DNA of 36,616 bases from NCBI GenBank assembly GCA_002068015.1, contig MVRV01000031.1, positions 1 through 36,616 on the forward strand, in the 5' to 3' direction. This stretch comes from Smithella sp. PtaU1.Bin162 (GTDB lineage: Bacteria > Desulfobacterota > Syntrophia > Syntrophales > Smithellaceae). Positions within the stretch are counted from its first letter, which is position 1. Each line of letters begins with the position of its first letter. Below are positions 16,942 to 25,471 of the stretch, in pieces. The position numbers and the translations under genes were made by a program. The notes below the pieces were generated by a model. That model was not told where the DNA came from, searched no databases, and saw only the letters and a program-made list of their open reading frames with translations.

Positions 16942-17613
16942 ATGGAAATAATGGAAGCGATCAACAAAAGAAAAAGCATCCGGGGATTCAAATCCGATAG
17001 TGTTCCCCGGGATATTTTAACTAAGATTATGGAAGCGGCCTGTCAGGCGCCATCGGCGATGAATACGCAACCTTGGGAATTTATTGTGGTAACCGGCGAT
17101 GTTTTGAATAAACTGAGGCTTGCGATTGTCGATAAATTAAATAAAAAGGAACCGGTCGATCATGATCATGCAATAGTCAGCTGGTCGGAGGGCAGTATAT
17201 ATCGGGACCGCCAGGTGGGTCTTGCCAAAAAAATTTTTGAACTTATGGATATTCCACGGGGAGATAAGCAAAAAAGAGCGGCCTGGCTGGAAAGAGGGTT
17301 CCGGTTTTTTGATGCCCCGGTCGCCATTTTTCTTCTTACGGACAAGGAACTCAGCGATGTAGGTCCGCTGCTTGACCTGGGGGCGGCCATGCAGAATATT
17401 TGTCTGGCCGCACTTGGCTTCGGTCTCGGTACCTGTATTGAAGATCAGGGGGTATTGTATTCTAAAGTACTGAGAGAAATTCTGGAGATACCGGAAAATA
17501 AAAAGATCATCATTGCCATTGCCTTAGGTTTTCCGGACTGGAACTTCCCGGCCAACGCCTTAGTGAGCGGACGGGAGCCTCTGGAGACAAACACCCGCTG
17601 GATCGGCTTTTAA
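16942..17613 (+). CDS. Nitroreductase family FMN-dependent oxidoreductase
   Basis: A 223-residue nitroreductase-fold protein. The N-terminal segment INKRKSIRGFKSD and the following CQAPSAMNTQPWEFIVV are the family's FMN-binding signatures. ALGFGLGTCIE near 155-165 and IAIALGFPDWN near the C-terminus are also typical. It should bind FMN and reduce a nitro, quinone or enone substrate with NAD(P)H; the physiological substrate is unknown. It has a good ribosome site and its own promoter, divergent from the DUF134 operon. Its stop codon overlaps the stop codon of the convergent butyrate kinase gene in a shared TTAA, so there is no room for a terminator between them. Confidence 0.88.
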   Translation: MEIMEAINKRKSIRGFKSDSVPRDILTKIMEAACQAPSAMNTQPWEFIVVTGDVLNKLRLAIVDKLNKKEPVDHDHAIVSWSEGSIYRDRQVGLAKKIFELMDIPRGDKQKRAAWLERGFRFFDAPVAIFLLTDKELSDVGPLLDLGAAMQNICLAALGFGLGTCIEDQGVLYSKVLREILEIPENKKIIIAIALGFPDWNFPANALVSGREPLETNTRWIGF

Positions 17614-18692
17614 TCGCCGCTGCCGTATATTTTTAATTCTTCTTCGTGATGCAGTACCCTGAGGCCGCCTTCGGCGAGCGCCAGCATTTCGTCCTCGCCG
17701 GGGGAGACGAACAAAGGAGCAAGAAAGCGGACCCTTTCACGGATCCGGCAAGTAAGTGTTTCGGAGTGTGCAAGACCGCCGGTTAAAATTATTCCGTCTA
17801 TCCTGCCTTGCAGAACAGCTGCCATAGCGCCGATTTCTTTGGCGATCTGATAGGCCATTGCTTCATAAATCAGTTTTGCTTTTTCATTTCCGGCAGCGAT
17901 CATGGTTTCCACCCGGCGGGCATCTGTTGTGTCTAAATAGGCGGCCAGGCCGCCCCGGCCCACCAATCGTTCCTGAATTTGTTTTTTATCCGCCTTTTCC
18001 GAAAAGATGAGATCAACAAGACTCATTGTGGGAAGAGCGCCGGCGCGCTCAGGAGTGAAGGGACCTTCGGCAAGCCCATGGGTGCAGTCGATGACCCGCC
18101 CGTGCCTGTGAGCTCCGACGGTTATGCCCCCTCCCAGATGGGCCACAACAATGTTGATTTCCTCATATTTTTTTCCGCAGGCGGCGGCATATTTTCTTGC
18201 AGCCATTTTCTGATTGAGTGCATGAAAAGCGCTTTTGCGCTCAATTTCAGGAATCCCGGAAATTCGGGCCAGCGGTTCAAATTCATCCGTGCTCGGAGGA
18301 TCGATGACAATGGCAGGCATGCCGAATTCCTGCGAGAAATCAAAGGCCATGGCCGGGCCCAGCGCCGAAGGATGCTTCCCGTATGTTCCGGCCAGCAGGT
18401 CGCGGCACATGATTTCATCTATCTTATAGGCACCGGCAGGCGAGGGTTTGCCCATACCGCCGCGGCTGACGATCATATTCACTTCCGGCAGCTTGATTCC
18501 ATTATTACTCAGGAATTTCAGAATGCCTTCCCGGCGCAGCGGCAGTTGCTCCGCAAGCGAGGGAAAAGCGGCCAGTTCTCCTGTGCTGTAATGAATATTT
18601 TCCGAGGCAACAGGGTTTCTCCCCCGGAAGCAGGAGACCTTGGTTGAGGTGGAACCGACGTTGATGATGAGCAGAAGATATTCTTCAGCCAT
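17610..18692 (-). CDS. buk: Butyrate kinase
   Basis: A 360-residue acetate/butyrate kinase-family protein. Motifs of the ASKHA fold are visible: LIINVGSTSTKVSCF (residues 7-21), VSRGGMGKP, VVAHLGGGITVGAHRHGRV with the catalytic-region histidine, and GIILTGGLAHS. Length and the HLGGG pattern with RGGxxxP fit butyrate kinase rather than the longer acetate kinase. It converts butyryl-phosphate (or a branched or aromatic acyl-phosphate) and ADP to the acid and ATP, or the reverse to activate acids. It is the last gene after two phosphotransbutyrylase genes and overlaps the second by 8 bases, so translation is coupled. Confidence 0.88.
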   Translation of the reverse strand: MAEEYLLLIINVGSTSTKVSCFRGRNPVASENIHYSTGELAAFPSLAEQLPLRREGILKFLSNNGIKLPEVNMIVSRGGMGKPSPAGAYKIDEIMCRDLLAGTYGKHPSALGPAMAFDFSQEFGMPAIVIDPPSTDEFEPLARISGIPEIERKSAFHALNQKMAARKYAAACGKKYEEINIVVAHLGGGITVGAHRHGRVIDCTHGLAEGPFTPERAGALPTMSLVDLIFSEKADKKQIQERLVGRGGLAAYLDTTDARRVETMIAAGNEKAKLIYEAMAYQIAKEIGAMAAVLQGRIDGIILTGGLAHSETLTCRIRERVRFLAPLFVSPGEDEMLALAEGGLRVLHHEEELKIYGSGD

Positions 18693-19602
18693 GATTTTTC
18701 CCTTTCCGGCACATAAGGCAGGCCAATGCTATTTCCACCGCTTTATCATCTGCGGAGATAAAGGGAAGATTGATGATCACGGGAGAAGATGTGCCCAGAA
18801 CAACGCCTGCGGAGCGCATTTTACCGAAGAAAGCCAGGGATTCGGCAAAAAGATAACCGGTATCAATTTCGGGAACTACATAAATGTCGACATCTCCCGT
18901 AACTATGCTGTGCAGGCCTTTGCGCTCGGCTGCCGCCCGGCTGACTGCGCAGTCAATGTCCAAAGGACCCTCCACGGTTGCCTTTCCGAATTGCCCGCGG
19001 TCCGACATTTTGGAGAGGATCGCCGCATCAAGGGTTGAAGCAATGGCGGGATTGACCTGCTCAATCGCGGCGAGTACGGCCACTTTGGGTGCCTCCATTC
19101 CTAATGTACGGGCGAGGTTAAGAGCATTTTCCAGGATTCCCTGTTTTTCGGCAACATGCGGGAAGTTGTTGCAAAAAGTATCCGTTACCAGCATCAGTTT
19201 ATCCTTTGAGAAATGTTGAAAAAGAGAAACATAGCTTATCGTCCGGCTTGTTTTGAGACCGGTACTTTTATCCTGCAGGGTGTCGAGCAATACCTGCGGA
19301 TTAATGCCTCCCTGCATAAGAATATCCGTCTCGCCTTTCTTCAGTTGTTCTATTGCGAGGTTCAACGCATCTTGCGGATCGTCTGCGGAAATAATCTCAG
19401 CTCCTGCCGGGAAGAGAGGTGATTTGCCCACTATGGCTTTCAGGGATTTGGTTTCACCGATGAAGCGGGGGATAACCAAGCCTGATGCCGCCGCACGCGA
19501 GAGGACGTCGATATCCTCTCTGGCCGGAGAAGGTATGACAATTCTCCTTGCACCGCTGTGTTTGGCCGCTTTCAGAATATCATTAAATGAGTTCATTATC
19601 AT
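18685..19602 (-). CDS. Phosphotransbutyrylase paralogue, second copy
   Basis: A 305-residue protein of the phosphate acetyl/butyryltransferase (PTA_PTB) family. The C-terminal half has the family pattern: VEGPLDIDCAVSRAAAERKG, GDVDIYVVPEIDTGYLF and SAGVVLGTSSPVI. It should exchange CoA for phosphate on a short acyl group, feeding butyrate kinase just downstream. The first codon overlaps the stop of the preceding phosphotransbutyrylase in an ATGA arrangement; MIM gives a second possible ATG at 19596. It differs clearly from the first copy, so the two are not a recent duplication; they may form a mixed enzyme or handle different acyl groups. Confidence 0.85.
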   Translation of the reverse strand: MIMNSFNDILKAAKHSGARRIVIPSPAREDIDVLSRAAASGLVIPRFIGETKSLKAIVGKSPLFPAGAEIISADDPQDALNLAIEQLKKGETDILMQGGINPQVLLDTLQDKSTGLKTSRTISYVSLFQHFSKDKLMLVTDTFCNNFPHVAEKQGILENALNLARTLGMEAPKVAVLAAIEQVNPAIASTLDAAILSKMSDRGQFGKATVEGPLDIDCAVSRAAAERKGLHSIVTGDVDIYVVPEIDTGYLFAESLAFFGKMRSAGVVLGTSSPVIINLPFISADDKAVEIALACLMCRKGKNHG

Positions 19603-20534
19603 TTTTGCACCTTCTTTTTCCTTTCCATGTGGTCGGCCAGAACGACGCCCATGGAAATCTGCTCTACCAGATTGTGGCTTTTGTCGGAACGGGAAGGTAT
19701 ACAGACCGGCCCCCGGGATGTAGCGACCAGTGAACTGCGTTTGACGTTGAGAAAAAAATCAAGCTTGCAGATAATGTTGCCCGTATCAAGACAGGGGACG
19801 ATCAGAATATGGGGAACACAATCTTTTCTAACGTTCTTTTCATCTCCGGTGCGTTTTTTCCCAGCGAGAAAGATTTCCGTAAAAGAGGTAGCAGGGATAA
19901 TTTCGCAATCGCCGAATTTTCCTTCATCCGCTTCAATTTTCAGGGCTTCATAATCCCGGTACGAGGCCATTGTGCCGCCCACTTCCCTCTGACCGGAAAG
20001 TACTGCTATTTTTGGTCGGGTATATCCCAGAAGATGAAAAACAAAAACTGCGTTTTGAATGATTTCTTTTTTGGCTTTCATATTTGGTTTGATGCTGACT
20101 CCCGTATCGGTGAAGGCGATGAGGTGGTCGATGCCCGGTACCTCCCAAAGAGATACTACGCTTACCGTCATGCCGGAATTGGCCTTTGCCTCCTCGCGAA
20201 TAATAGAGCGGTAAATGTATGAGGTGGGAATTTGACCCTTGCCGGCGATGGGTGTTTCTCCGGAAAAAAGCATCCGGATGCCCAGATCGGAAATGCTCTG
20301 CTTATCTTCTTCGGAAATTTTCCGGAAAGAGCCGATATTGAAATCGACCTTTTGCGCCGCTTCGGCAATTCTCTTTTTGTCGCCGACAAGGATTGGTTCT
20401 ATGTAGCCCAGTTCATGGCTTTTCTTGATGGCCATCATGAAATCGTTGTCTTCCGGTGCGAGGACAACCATTTTTTTGGGACCTTTTTCCCTGGCGAGTT
20501 TGGCAAAGTCACCAAGTTTTCTGATCATTGTCAT
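19599..20534 (-). CDS. Phosphotransbutyrylase paralogue, first copy
   Basis: A 311-residue PTA_PTB-family protein beginning with MTMIRKLGDFAKLAREKGPKK and VVLAPEDNDF, the form seen in phosphate butyryltransferases. The C-terminal half is more diverged than usual: where the second copy has GPLDIDCAVSRAAAERKG, this one has GDCEIIPATSFTEIFLAGKK, and it ends with a basic MERKKKVQK tail. Activity of its own is therefore less certain than for the second copy. An AGGAG site precedes the first of two close ATGs (20534 and 20528). It is separated by 136 bases from the flavin reductase-rubredoxin gene and starts the ptb-ptb-buk run. Confidence 0.8.
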   Translation of the reverse strand: MTMIRKLGDFAKLAREKGPKKMVVLAPEDNDFMMAIKKSHELGYIEPILVGDKKRIAEAAQKVDFNIGSFRKISEEDKQSISDLGIRMLFSGETPIAGKGQIPTSYIYRSIIREEAKANSGMTVSVVSLWEVPGIDHLIAFTDTGVSIKPNMKAKKEIIQNAVFVFHLLGYTRPKIAVLSGQREVGGTMASYRDYEALKIEADEGKFGDCEIIPATSFTEIFLAGKKRTGDEKNVRKDCVPHILIVPCLDTGNIICKLDFFLNVKRSSLVATSRGPVCIPSRSDKSHNLVEQISMGVVLADHMERKKKVQK

Positions 20535-20670
20535 TTTTTTTCTCCTGCTCCAACGGCATTATCCTTCTCCTCGCTCCGGAGTTCCCTGTCCCGGCGATTA
20601 TTCCTGATAAAAAAGGCGTTTTTACCTTTGGGGATAGCGGATAAAGCATCTTCCGGTGCGTCCGTAGTTT

Positions 20671-21363
20671 TTATTTTTCTTTTTCAAACTGTGTTTTGGC
20701 GGCGCCGCAGACCGGGCATACCCAGGAATCGGGAATATCTTCAAACCTTGTACCCGGAGCAATACCGCCGTCAGGATCGCCTTTGGCGGGATCATAAACA
20801 TAGCCGCAAATTGTACAGACATAACGCGCAGCGGGAGCAGTGGACCCGGTATTCTTCTCTTCCCCGATATAGGTGGGAGCGGTTTTGGGCGCCTTTCCGC
20901 CCTTCACCTTGTGATAATAGTCATAGGTCATTGGTTTGGCTTCGCCGGTTATATCGGCATCAACGACACGCCCGATAAAAATCGTATGGGTGCCGCAATC
21001 CATCTCCTGTATTACTTCCGTTTCCAGGTAGCCTATGGAATAGTCGATGACTATCGGTACTCCCGTTGTGCCTTGCCTGGTTTTTACATTTGTGAGTTTA
21101 TTGACGTCACGGCCGCTTTTGAATCCGAAAAGACCGATGAAAGTCATCGGTGCCTCCTGCGAGAGAATGGAAACGGTGAATCGGCGGCTCAATTTAATCA
21201 GCTCATGCGTAAAATTTTGTTTATTTATGCTGATGGCGACCGTTGCCGGTTCCGATGTTACCTGAAACAGCGTATTACCGATTTGTCCATTTCCTTTGCC
21301 CTCCTGCCCGGAGGTAATTATGTAAAGACCGTAACTTATTTTATGTAATGCCGCTTTGTTCAT
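20671..21363 (-). CDS. Flavin reductase-rubredoxin fusion (high-molecular-weight rubredoxin type)
   Basis: A 230-residue protein. Residues 1-155 form a flavin reductase-like FMN-binding domain ([50 protein letters not shown]). Residues 181-226 form a rubredoxin with C183-C186 in [12 protein letters not shown] and C216-C219 in [10 protein letters not shown]. The same arrangement is known as Hrb in acetogens and in flavoredoxin-rubredoxin proteins of anaerobes, where it passes electrons from NAD(P)H to flavodiiron NO or O2 reductases. No flavodiiron partner lies in the window. The ATG at 21363 has an AAGGAG site; an upstream in-frame extension lacks one. It is divergent from the lipid cluster. 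Confidence 0.9.
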   Translation of the reverse strand: MNKAALHKISYGLYIITSGQEGKGNGQIGNTLFQVTSEPATVAISINKQNFTHELIKLSRRFTVSILSQEAPMTFIGLFGFKSGRDVNKLTNVKTRQGTTGVPIVIDYSIGYLETEVIQEMDCGTHTIFIGRVVDADITGEAKPMTYDYYHKVKGGKAPKTAPTYIGEEKNTGSTAPAARYVCTICGYVYDPAKGDPDGGIAPGTRFEDIPDSWVCPVCGAAKTQFEKEK

Positions 21364-21576
21364 CTTTTTCTCCTTAATCGGGTATTGGATTTTATTTTTA
21401 TACCGCAAAATGGTTTCCCGTTCCATGAAATATTGTGCAGACAATGGAATTTATGTCCTGGTCGGCGGGTTCTTTTCTTTTGACAAAACCATGTTTATCT
21501 TATAGTCCATTGCCGGTAAGAAGAAATACCGACTATACAATTCAATAGTTGACTAACAGGTTTCACGCCGGAGATC

Positions 21577-21603
21577 ATGACACTATCTGTTTCTCATTAT
21601 AAT
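21577..21603 (+). promoter_or_regulatory. Candidate promoter for the lipid cluster
   Basis: A perfect TATAAT lies at 21598-21603, 40 bases before the FabA-like start, with ATGACA 15 bases upstream (21577-21582). The short spacer weakens the call. A second candidate further up, TTGACA at 21480-21485 and TATAGT at 21501-21506, also has a 15-base spacer. The 279-base gap between the divergent genes holds nothing else I could recognise. Confidence 0.35.
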
Positions 21604-21642
21604 GATTACAGTAGGCATCCCTAAAGAAGGAGAAAAAGCAAA

Positions 21643-22236
21643 ATGATGAATTATCAGGAATTTATGGCCAGAGACCATTTTAATCTGGAAGAGATTTTGG
21701 GGATGGCATACGGGACGATGATCTCCGATCCTCCGGAGCACTTTGACGCGAGACTTCCGGCTCCTCCTTTTTTAATGGTGGACAGAGTACTGAAAATGGA
21801 AAGTAACGGGAGCCGCGGAAAAATAATTGCGGAGCAGGATATTCGTATTGATGCCTGGTATTTCCAGTGTCATATGCCGGGCGATCCGGTACAGCCGGGA
21901 TGTCTTTGTGTTGATGCCGTCTGGCAGTTACTTGGTTTTTATTGTCTGTGGCGGGGAGCCCTGGGATCGGGACGTGCTTTGGGTTGCGGGGAAATTGCCT
22001 TCAACGGCCAGATCCGTCCTTTTAACAAGTGTGTTCGCTACGAAATCAATGTGCGGCGTTATTCCTGCCTGAAAGATTCCGGATCATCAATAGTTACCGG
22101 TGACGGTAAAATATTTGTTGACGATGAGATGATTGCCTTTGTTGCGCAGGCCAAAACCGGAATATTCCGTGATATTGCTTACCGGGATTATCCCGTAAGA
22201 TCGAAGAATTCCGTAGGCGGAATAATGGCAAGATGA
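21643..22236 (+). CDS. FabA-like 3-hydroxyacyl-ACP dehydratase/isomerase
   Basis: A 197-residue hot-dog protein clearly of the FabA type. LPAPPFLMVDRV (residues 38-49) opens the domain, and the active-site helix reads WYFQCHMPGDPVQPGC with catalytic H77 and, 14 residues later, D91 in VDAVWQLLGFY, the FabA histidine/aspartate pair. GRALGCGEIAFNGQI also matches FabA. It is slightly longer than E. coli FabA (172). FabA enzymes dehydrate 3-hydroxyacyl-ACP and can isomerise trans-2 to cis-3 double bonds, so this gene could put cis double bonds into the chain made by the cluster. It is the first gene of the cluster, with an AAGGAG site about 11 bases from the ATG. Confidence 0.9.
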   Translation: MMNYQEFMARDHFNLEEILGMAYGTMISDPPEHFDARLPAPPFLMVDRVLKMESNGSRGKIIAEQDIRIDAWYFQCHMPGDPVQPGCLCVDAVWQLLGFYCLWRGALGSGRALGCGEIAFNGQIRPFNKCVRYEINVRRYSCLKDSGSSIVTGDGKIFVDDEMIAFVAQAKTGIFRDIAYRDYPVRSKNSVGGIMAR

Positions 22237-22363
22237 TTTATCAGGGAAACTTTGCTGCTGTTTTTAAACGGAGTATTATCCGGGTGTCTTTACGGAAATT
22301 CTTCTTGAAAATAAATCTGACTTGAAGCTATCATCAAAAACATTTTTACAATTAAGATAAAAC

Positions 22364-22789
22364 ATGGGAGTTAATTTGAGTTTATTAAAAAAAACGGCCC
22401 ATTATTTTGCCCGGAAGGAATTCTGCCGGAAAGCAATTGACGAGCATGCCGACCTTAGCGTTTTTAAAAAGAAACCTTCTTTCCGCATCGCTATCGGGCT
22501 TATTTTAATCGCCTTCAGTTATGCAATCGGCCTGCCGGCGGCAATTATTCTGAGTGTATTTGCGGTTTCCCAGGGCAATACAATGATGGCCGCTGTTGCG
22601 GCTCCGCTCTTGTACGGCTTATCCTGGCTGATTTTTATGGTCGGTTTGTACCTTGCAGGTCCGGAATATGGTAAGGCTTTGGGTCGTTTTACGGCGAGGA
22701 TTATTCTGGAAAAAATACTCGGTGCCGAGGCAAAAGTGCGCTCTCCTGCATCCTCTGAGGGATCGGAAAGTGACGAGCGGAAACACTGA
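22364..22789 (+). CDS. Small membrane protein of the lipid cluster, function unknown
   Basis: A 141-residue protein I do not recognise. A positively charged N-terminal third (KKTAHYFARKEFCRK) is followed by hydrophobic stretches at about 40-68 and 74-98, giving two or three membrane segments, and a hydrophilic C-terminal tail rich in E and S. It is inside the lipid cluster, 127 bases after the FabA-like gene and 31 before the first carrier protein, so it may anchor the system or a product to the membrane. The start is uncertain: the ATG at 22364 has a poor ribosome site, whereas an in-frame TTG at 22376 has GGGAG 5 bases upstream and would shorten the protein by 4 residues. Confidence 0.7.
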   Translation: MGVNLSLLKKTAHYFARKEFCRKAIDEHADLSVFKKKPSFRIAIGLILIAFSYAIGLPAAIILSVFAVSQGNTMMAAVAAPLLYGLSWLIFMVGLYLAGPEYGKALGRFTARIILEKILGAEAKVRSPASSEGSESDERKH

Positions 22790-22820
22790 AGTACATACAT
22801 AGATAAAAACGAGGTGTTAA

Positions 22821-23093
22821 ATGACTCAACTTGATGAATTAACCGCTGAACTTAAAGTAAAAATTATTAAGACTCTGGGTTTAATGGATGTTAAACCCGC
22901 AGACATTAAGGATGAAGCCCGGCTTGTCGGTGGGGATACCGGCATTGATTCCATTGATGTGCTGGAGCTGGTAATGATGATTGAAAAAGACTATGGTGTC
23001 AAAATCGAAAGCAAGGAATTGGGCGCCAAAGTTTTTGCGTCTGTGCGGGCGCTTGCCGCATACATTTCGGAAAACCGGAAGCAAAAGGCATAA
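22821..23093 (+). CDS. Acyl carrier protein 1
   Basis: A 90-residue acyl carrier protein. The phosphopantetheine site is S44 in GIDSIDVLELVMMIEKDYG, and helices on either side match the ACP fold (a first helix through TLGL, a final one through AAYISENR). It is expected to carry the growing acyl chain as a thioester. It is one of two different carriers in the cluster, which suggests separate pools or stages (for example elongation and modification). It stands 55 bases ahead of the B12-binding radical SAM gene. Confidence 0.9.
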   Translation: MTQLDELTAELKVKIIKTLGLMDVKPADIKDEARLVGGDTGIDSIDVLELVMMIEKDYGVKIESKELGAKVFASVRALAAYISENRKQKA

Positions 23094-23148
23094 TAGTCCG
23101 CCTGAGCAATGACGATTTTCTCATTATTTTCACTTACAGGCTGCTTCT

Positions 23149-24498
23149 ATGAAAGTATTGCTGATATCGGCAAACGCCCTGAAAGTGCCTTACCCCGTCT
23201 ATCCTCTGGGGCTCGATTATGTCGCGGGCGCTCTCGGTTCCGGCTATAATGTAAAAACAGTGGATGTGAATGATTTTGCTTCACCGGCGGGGCTTACCGA
23301 AGCCATCAGGGATTTTTCTCCTGATTTTGCCGGAGTATCAATCCGCAATATCGACAATACGGATACAATTAACAGCAGGGATTTTCTCGGCGAATATCAA
23401 AACCTGGTCCACCGGATCAGGGAAAATTCGCGAGCTCTGGTCATTCTCGGCGGCAGTGGTTTTACAATCTTTCCCCGGGAATTCATGCGGGCGCTTGATG
23501 CCGATTACGGTATTGTCGGTGAAGGCGAAAAGTTGCCGCTTCTTTTGCAGGCACTGGAAAATAATGGAAACGTGCAATCTCTGCCCGGGATCATCACCAA
23601 AGAAACAACCGATATTATTTACGAACCGTGGGGAAAGGAAATTAAGCGGTGTTTCTCCCCGGAAAGTTCCCCGGTAAAATTTTATCTGGCCAGAGGCGGA
23701 ATGCTTAACCTGCAGACGAAGCGGGGGTGTCCTTTCCGCTGCAGTTACTGCACTTATCCGCATATTGAAGGACGCCGGATGCGTTTTTTTCCGCCGCGGG
23801 AAGTAGCCCGGGAGGCACGAAAATTACAGGATGCCGGAGCCGGATATATTTTTATTACTGATTCCGCATTTAATGCCGACTACGATCACAGCCTGGAGGT
23901 GGCGCAATCTTTCCTTGAGGCCGGTATTTCGATACCCTGGGGTGGCTTTTTTGCTCCGACGGTGCCGCCCGGCGGATATTATAAAAAACTTGCCCTCGCA
24001 GGGCTCAGCCATGTGGAATTCGGGACTGAATCGCTCTCAGCTGCAATACTGAAAAATCTGCAAAAACCTTTCGCCGCGGAAGATGTCTTTGCGGCTCACG
24101 ATCAGGCACTGGCGGCAGGTATTCATATTGCCCATTATTTCCTTTTCGGCGGACCCGGTGAAAGCGCTGCCACTCTCCGGGAAACATTGGATAATGTAGA
24201 AAAAATTTCCCGATCGGTTTTTTTCTTTTTTTGCGGTATTCGTATTTATCCCCACACTGCTCTGTATGAAATTGCACTGAGGGAAGGCCAGATCACTGCC
24301 CGGCAAAATCTTTTACAGCCGGTATTTTACCGGTCGCCGGCTATAACGGACAGGGAAATAATGCAGAAGGTGGAAAGTAGTGCCGCCGGTCGTTTCAACT
24401 GGATAATCGGAGCCGGTGAAAATAAGGCATTGAAAGTTCTTCCCAAGCTTTATGAGCGGGGATTTACGGGGCCCTTGTGGGAACATTTGATTTCCTAG
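23149..24498 (+). CDS. B12-binding domain radical SAM protein
   Basis: A 449-residue protein with a cobalamin-binding Rossmann domain (about 1-150: MKVLLISANALKVPYPVYP, GVSIRNID, VILGGSGFTIFP, GIVGEGE) and a radical SAM barrel from about 185. The iron-sulfur cysteines are C194, C198 and C201 in RGCPFRCSYCTYP. The B12 domain has no DxHxxG motif, as in many enzymes of this class. FGTESLS and LFGGPGES are typical barrel motifs. Class B radical SAM enzymes methylate unreactive carbon or phosphorus, but relatives also do ring contraction and cyclisation. Its place between acyl carrier and dehydratase genes points to a lipid substrate. I recall related proteins named for lipid biosynthesis in organisms with ladderane-like cassettes; that is memory, not a search result. 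Confidence 0.88.
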   Translation: MKVLLISANALKVPYPVYPLGLDYVAGALGSGYNVKTVDVNDFASPAGLTEAIRDFSPDFAGVSIRNIDNTDTINSRDFLGEYQNLVHRIRENSRALVILGGSGFTIFPREFMRALDADYGIVGEGEKLPLLLQALENNGNVQSLPGIITKETTDIIYEPWGKEIKRCFSPESSPVKFYLARGGMLNLQTKRGCPFRCSYCTYPHIEGRRMRFFPPREVAREARKLQDAGAGYIFITDSAFNADYDHSLEVAQSFLEAGISIPWGGFFAPTVPPGGYYKKLALAGLSHVEFGTESLSAAILKNLQKPFAAEDVFAAHDQALAAGIHIAHYFLFGGPGESAATLRETLDNVEKISRSVFFFFCGIRIYPHTALYEIALREGQITARQNLLQPVFYRSPAITDREIMQKVESSAAGRFNWIIGAGENKALKVLPKLYERGFTGPLWEHLIS

Positions 24499-24550
24499 CA
24501 GATTTGCTAAGGCTTATGTGTTGTCGGTTACTTTAAGCTAAGGATTATTA

Positions 24551-25366
24551 TTGAAAAACGGGGAAAAAATCGTTTATCCGGCGCATATTGCCGGGATAAT
24601 TTTTCTGGCCGCAGCCGCGCTGCTTTTTTTTATACAACCGCTCGCTGCGGGGATTATTGCCTTTTTATATATTTTGCTTTGTTTTGCCGCTTCTTTTTTC
24701 CCGGCAACAAGCTTTTTTGGTCCGGTGGTGAGCCGCGGCAATACCGGGGAAAACCTGGTTGCTCTCACTTTTGATGATGGTCCGTCAGATCCCTTGACCA
24801 GGCAAATTCTTGACCTGCTCGATAAATATAAGGCACCGGCCACTTTTTTCGTCACAGGTGCCAATGCCGTCAAATATCCGGAAATAATTAAGGAAATAAT
24901 TTGCCGGGGGCATGATATAGGCAATCACTCTTTTCATCATGATCCGTTTTTGATGCTGAAAAGTTCACGGGTGATTTTTGAAGAAATTATTACCGCCCGG
25001 GAAGTACTAAGAAAAATGGGAGTGGAGACACCGGCCTTCCGGCCGCCCGTGGGCATAGTTAATCCCAAACTGGCTCCGCTTCTCCTGGAATTAAAAATGT
25101 ACTGTATAACCTTCAGCTGCCGGGCGTTTGATGCCGGAAACCGCCGGGTGAAAGGTATCGGCCGGAAAATCCTGAAAAAAATAGCATGTGACGACATAGT
25201 TTTGCTGCACGATGCCATGCCGCCCCGGCAAGGCGATGAGACCGTTTTACTCCGGGAGATAGAGGATCTGCTTTGCGGACTTACCTCCCGCGGGCTGAAG
25301 GTGACGCCGCTTTCCCGTTTAATCGGCAGAAGCGTAATGAATAAAGGAACTAAACTTAAAAAGTAA
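24551..25366 (+). CDS. Membrane-anchored polysaccharide deacetylase (NodB homology)
   Basis: A 271-residue protein with two N-terminal membrane segments (about 8-30 and 32-50) and a NodB-type carbohydrate esterase 4 domain from about 70. Motifs are LTFDDGPSD (metal aspartate), GNHSFHHDP (metal histidines), FRPPVGIVNP and VLLHDAMP. CE4 enzymes remove N- or O-acetyl groups from sugars with a divalent metal. The catalytic part should lie outside or at the membrane face. It is unusual inside a fatty-acid-like cluster and may deacetylate a sugar headgroup of the final lipid, or have another deacylase role. The start is a TTG (24551) with AAGGA upstream; no better ATG is near. Confidence 0.85.
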   Translation: MKNGEKIVYPAHIAGIIFLAAAALLFFIQPLAAGIIAFLYILLCFAASFFPATSFFGPVVSRGNTGENLVALTFDDGPSDPLTRQILDLLDKYKAPATFFVTGANAVKYPEIIKEIICRGHDIGNHSFHHDPFLMLKSSRVIFEEIITAREVLRKMGVETPAFRPPVGIVNPKLAPLLLELKMYCITFSCRAFDAGNRRVKGIGRKILKKIACDDIVLLHDAMPPRQGDETVLLREIEDLLCGLTSRGLKVTPLSRLIGRSVMNKGTKLKK

Positions 25367-25471
25367 ATTAATTCTTGACGTTATAAAAAAATTTTGCTTG
25401 AAAAAACATTTGGTGATAAGAAATTAAATTCTTTAACGATAATCATATTCCGGCTGTAAAAAAGGTGGTTT

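Noticed and set aside
21421-21449. Inverted repeats TTCCAT/ATGGAA and ATTGT/ACAAT upstream of the flavin reductase-rubredoxin gene
   Set aside because: The two dyads have different centres and short arms, and no nearby regulator gene supports them as an operator.
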